64,000 nt of DNA from Anarhynchus alexandrinus (taxonomy: Eukaryota > Chordata > Aves > Charadriiformes > Charadriidae), in NCBI GenBank assembly GCA_008711295.1, contig VUYV01000062.1, positions 760,915 through 824,914 on the forward strand, in the 5' to 3' direction. Of this stretch, positions 61,333-64,000 are shown in pieces; the first letter of the stretch is position 1; each line of letters opens with the position of its first letter. Below the pieces are notes generated by a model, which saw only the letters and a program-made list of their open reading frames with translations, did no database searches and had not been told where the DNA came from. A program made the translations under genes and the position numbers.

Positions 61333-62635
61333 CAAACAGAATGCTTATTCTGAGTTGCAAAATGAAGGAGTTGCATAGTTTTAGTAAATCCATTTTAATT
61401 TTGCTAGCACATTTGAGGGAAATTTTTATTTAAGCGCAAATATCTTGTGTCTTTTTTCATTAATAAATGGCGGGGATGGGTAGAGGACTATTTTCTAGTT
61501 AACTATCTTCATCTGCCTACAACTATGAAATTACTACAGGAAACAGGCATTACCATCGGTGTATAAATGGGTTTACTATAAACACTGTTAGCTTTTGCAG
61601 ATAAGTGCTCTGAGAGCTGTTGGCGAACAGTGTTTGTGGGCTGAGGTACTACCAAGACATTGGAGATGAACATTTGAGGCACTGCAGAAAAACATATTGA
61701 CCTTTCAAGTTGCTTACCGTGTGAAAGAGAAAGTTATTTACTACATAATCATGACTCAAGAAATCAACATTTGAAATTTTACTCTGTTCTTCATGGGCTC
61801 TCATATAGCTGCACTGTGGCTTTCATAAGGCAATAATAATATCCTATGTTAACCACCACTATTTTCTGTGTTAAAAGATGCATAATCACTAGCAACAAAT
61901 AGCCTGTATATTATTCTGGCTACAAGTAAATAAACGCATAAAATATCCATATAGAAAATCAGGGTTAAAGATGGAAATGAAACAAGCTGAAATGCAGTGT
62001 GGTAATGACAAATATGGCATAATTTGCCATATACGTTACATAGATGTATCTTATCTTACTGGAAAGTGACTAATTGCATTCTTTTATTCCTTTTTTTTCT
62101 ATTATCCATATGACTGCTTTGTGAAATATTTTGCGAAGTTCTCAGGAGAATTATATTTTCCCAGAGTATACACTTACAGTAGCACCAAGAGCGAGGTTTC
62201 CTGTCCCAAATGTTGTTGGTTTTTTTTTTTTCCTTTGGTCTGTTGTTCAGTAAGGAGCAGACCTGACACCCATCCTCTTGTTATCCTGTATATGAAGTTC
62301 CCATGTTCCAACTTTGAAATCTCACAGTTCAGAATTAACTTCCACTATGGGCTGCATTCATTTTAGGGGGATTTGCTCACAATATTGAAAGACTGGATGA
62401 TATAAATGGATTAGAACCCCTGGGTCTTGCTCCCCATTTCATTCTTATTGTGCTTTGATCTTCTCTCTGCTTCGTCCAGGAATCTCAGTATCAGAAAGAG
62501 AAAAGATTCTACCCATTAAGCGTAAAAGACTTCTGATGTTTGATGCAAGGAGAGCATCCACCATGTTAATAGATTTGTCAGTGAGCTAAGTAAGTGCAGA
62601 GGTACTGTCTTTTGTTCTGGGTTTGTACAGTGCCT
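61333..62635. other. Gene-free stretch
   Basis: No gene is supported. The frame at 62121-62366 (+) crosses a T-run and shows no domain. A perfect inverted repeat lies at 62012-62032. Confidence 0.65.
62012..62032. repeat. Inverted repeat, 8-bp arms
   Basis: ATATGGCA, five-base spacer TAATT, TGCCATAT. The arms are perfect. It resembles a dimeric NFI-type site but the spacing between GGC and GCC is seven instead of the canonical five. Confidence 0.8.
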
Positions 62636-62708
62636 AAAAAAATAAAAAACCCAACAAAAAACAACCCCAAAAGAAAAAAAAACCAAACAAACCACAAAAA
62701 ACCCCAAC
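62636..62708 (+). repeat. A/C-rich low-complexity tract
   Basis: A-runs mixed with CCCAAC, ACAACCCC and CCAAACAAACC over about 70 bp. Directly upstream is GGGTTTGTACAGTGCCTA, which is reminiscent of the 3' part of an old amniote repeat, so this tract may be its decayed tail. The minus-strand frame at 62516-62719 is compositional. Confidence 0.8.
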
Positions 62709-64000
62709 AGTAGTGACATGACTGAAGCTCCTGAGAATATTTTATATTTTACTGATTTTTATGGGAAACTGGTCCTGTGATAATTATTTAGAAGAAGAAA
62801 TATATTTGATGTTGTTGTAAGACCCGAATTCCTAAGATGCTGCCTATTTCTCTCCATTCTATATGTGATTTTAACAAAGCTGAGCAAATCTTTCAAGAAG
62901 TGTTGAAAGCCTCTCATCTGTTGAGAGAGTTAAAATGTGGGTCAATGCTCCAAATGTTGGTCTGCTCACAGGCTGGGACTTGTTTCCTCCACAAACACAT
63001 CCCTCCCTATTAAAAATCCAATGTCATTTGTCTGCCTCTGAATGATAGCATCCCAACTAACTTACTCCTACCAGAAAGCCTAGATTTAACAAAGCTGTGC
63101 CTAAAGATTTAACAGATACTGTTACTCTCCACATTTCTCAGATTTTTATTGTACATAACTTTCCAGAGTCTTGAGCCTCCTGTGTAATATAAGGTGTTAG
63201 CAACTCAGGTTATTACCACAGTGGCAGCCTCAGGCAGGAGAGAAAATTGGCACAAAAAGACACATGCTTACTTTCTTCCTCCTTTTTCCTGCCTCCTGGC
63301 TTTACCCTCACCTAATGTACCACAAACTTTCAGAACTCTGGTTTCTGAAATAGGTAGACTTTTCATTTTGTCTTTGCTGTATTAAGTATGAGTATTTTAA
63401 ATGTGAAAAAAGTTTGAAAACATCATTGTCAACACTTACATTTCTCTGTAATTCAATCTATCAATTTTTACATGAAATTGAGGCAGGATGCCACTCCTAC
63501 AGCAACAGTTTAACCTTCAAGCAGGCAGCCTCAGTTCCCTTTTCCTCTTTTCTTACAACTTATTTGTAACTCAAGTAACTTTCTCCTCCAAACCTTCGCC
63601 CCTACCCCCTTGCCCCAACCTCCCCCAAAAGAACAATATGACAGTCTTATTTCCCTAAGGCACTGATTCAGTTTCTGCTGAAAATTGAAGCATCTTCACT
63701 GACTTCAGAAAGATCCAACATGGTCTGTTCAAAGACAAATCCAAAATCTCCTGTTTGATAAAACTAAAGTAATATGATTAAAATGAGAAATTTGCTCTTT
63801 CCTTTGGGAAAAAGACTTACATAAAAAGCCCTGAGAAGGCGTAATTTCTTGGCACCTAAGCCTCACCAGCTCAAAAGCTGAAAATAATGATCACTTTCCA
63901 TCCTCTTCTAGAACAACTAACAGGGAATAAACCGTGCTTATTTTGCCAAAATGCCCTACTGGAGGATCTGACCTATGATGTATACGAGGATTCATTTTCT
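62709..64000. other. Gene-free stretch to the window end
   Basis: No gene is supported. The frame at 63194-63385 (+) shows no domain. A C-rich patch (CCTACCCCCTTGCCCCAACC) lies near 63601-63625. The right edge of the window is unremarkable. Confidence 0.65.

Noticed and set aside
62618..62635. GGGTTTGTACAGTGCCTA, like the 3' part of an old amniote repeat
   Set aside because: Only about 18 bases; noted with the A/C tract but not called as an element.

Overview
The window looks like nuclear DNA from a bird: AT-rich, CpG-poor and almost free of genes. The placement rests on interspersed repeats. There is a textbook CR1 LINE 3' end at about 19321-19442, an internal CR1 ORF2 piece at 43884-44014, a probable solo LTR of an avian endogenous retroelement at 8634-9357, and a short piece of a second avian LTR-like repeat at 30668-30722. 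Nothing bacterial is present: no operons, no rRNA or tRNA genes, no CRISPR array. I cannot name the species or chromosome. Low gene and repeat density fits a gene desert or a very large intron on a macrochromosome. I cannot support any complete protein-coding gene. Nearly all open frames are short, have no recognisable domain and sit in AT-rich or low-complexity sequence. A few short frames have good splice signals and are listed as low-confidence candidate exons, all on the + strand: 33381-33475 (the best), 42378-42434, 43772-43872, 53795-53915 and an 18-nt microexon-like unit at 61179-61196. If any is real, the window is partly intronic; a lncRNA or chance is equally possible. Layout: 1-4929, featureless AT-rich DNA with one old repeat relic; 4930-5640 and 7670-8330, homeodomain-site-rich blocks that look like conserved noncoding elements; 8634-9357, solo LTR; 10891-11157, long polypyrimidine tract; 16260-16560, another enhancer-like block; 18606-18625, a perfect 20-bp palindrome; 19321-19442, CR1; 27102-27212, a glutamine-rich short frame; 30668-30722, LTR fragment; 31377-31466, palindromic relic; 33381-33475, best candidate exon; 37995-38252, palindromic relics; 39170-39720, enhancer-like block; 43772-44283, zinc-finger-like frame, CR1 fragment, two single-N ambiguities and a TA-rich palindrome; 46480-47060, 49821-50600 and 50870-51320, further enhancer-like blocks; 53718-53915, long T-run and a candidate terminal exon; 56127-56213, G/T-rich tract with quadruplex potential; 61179-61335, microexon-like unit and another relic; 62636-62708, A/C-rich tract. 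The most checkable leads are four. First, the CR1 ORF2 fragment stops at a single N, which may hide missing retroelement sequence. Second, the 33381-33475 candidate exon. Third, the 18-nt microexon-like unit preceded by TGC motifs. Fourth, several dispersed copies of an old near-palindromic repeat built around CATTGACTTCAATGG. The conserved-element calls rest only on how the sequence looks; no alignment was possible.
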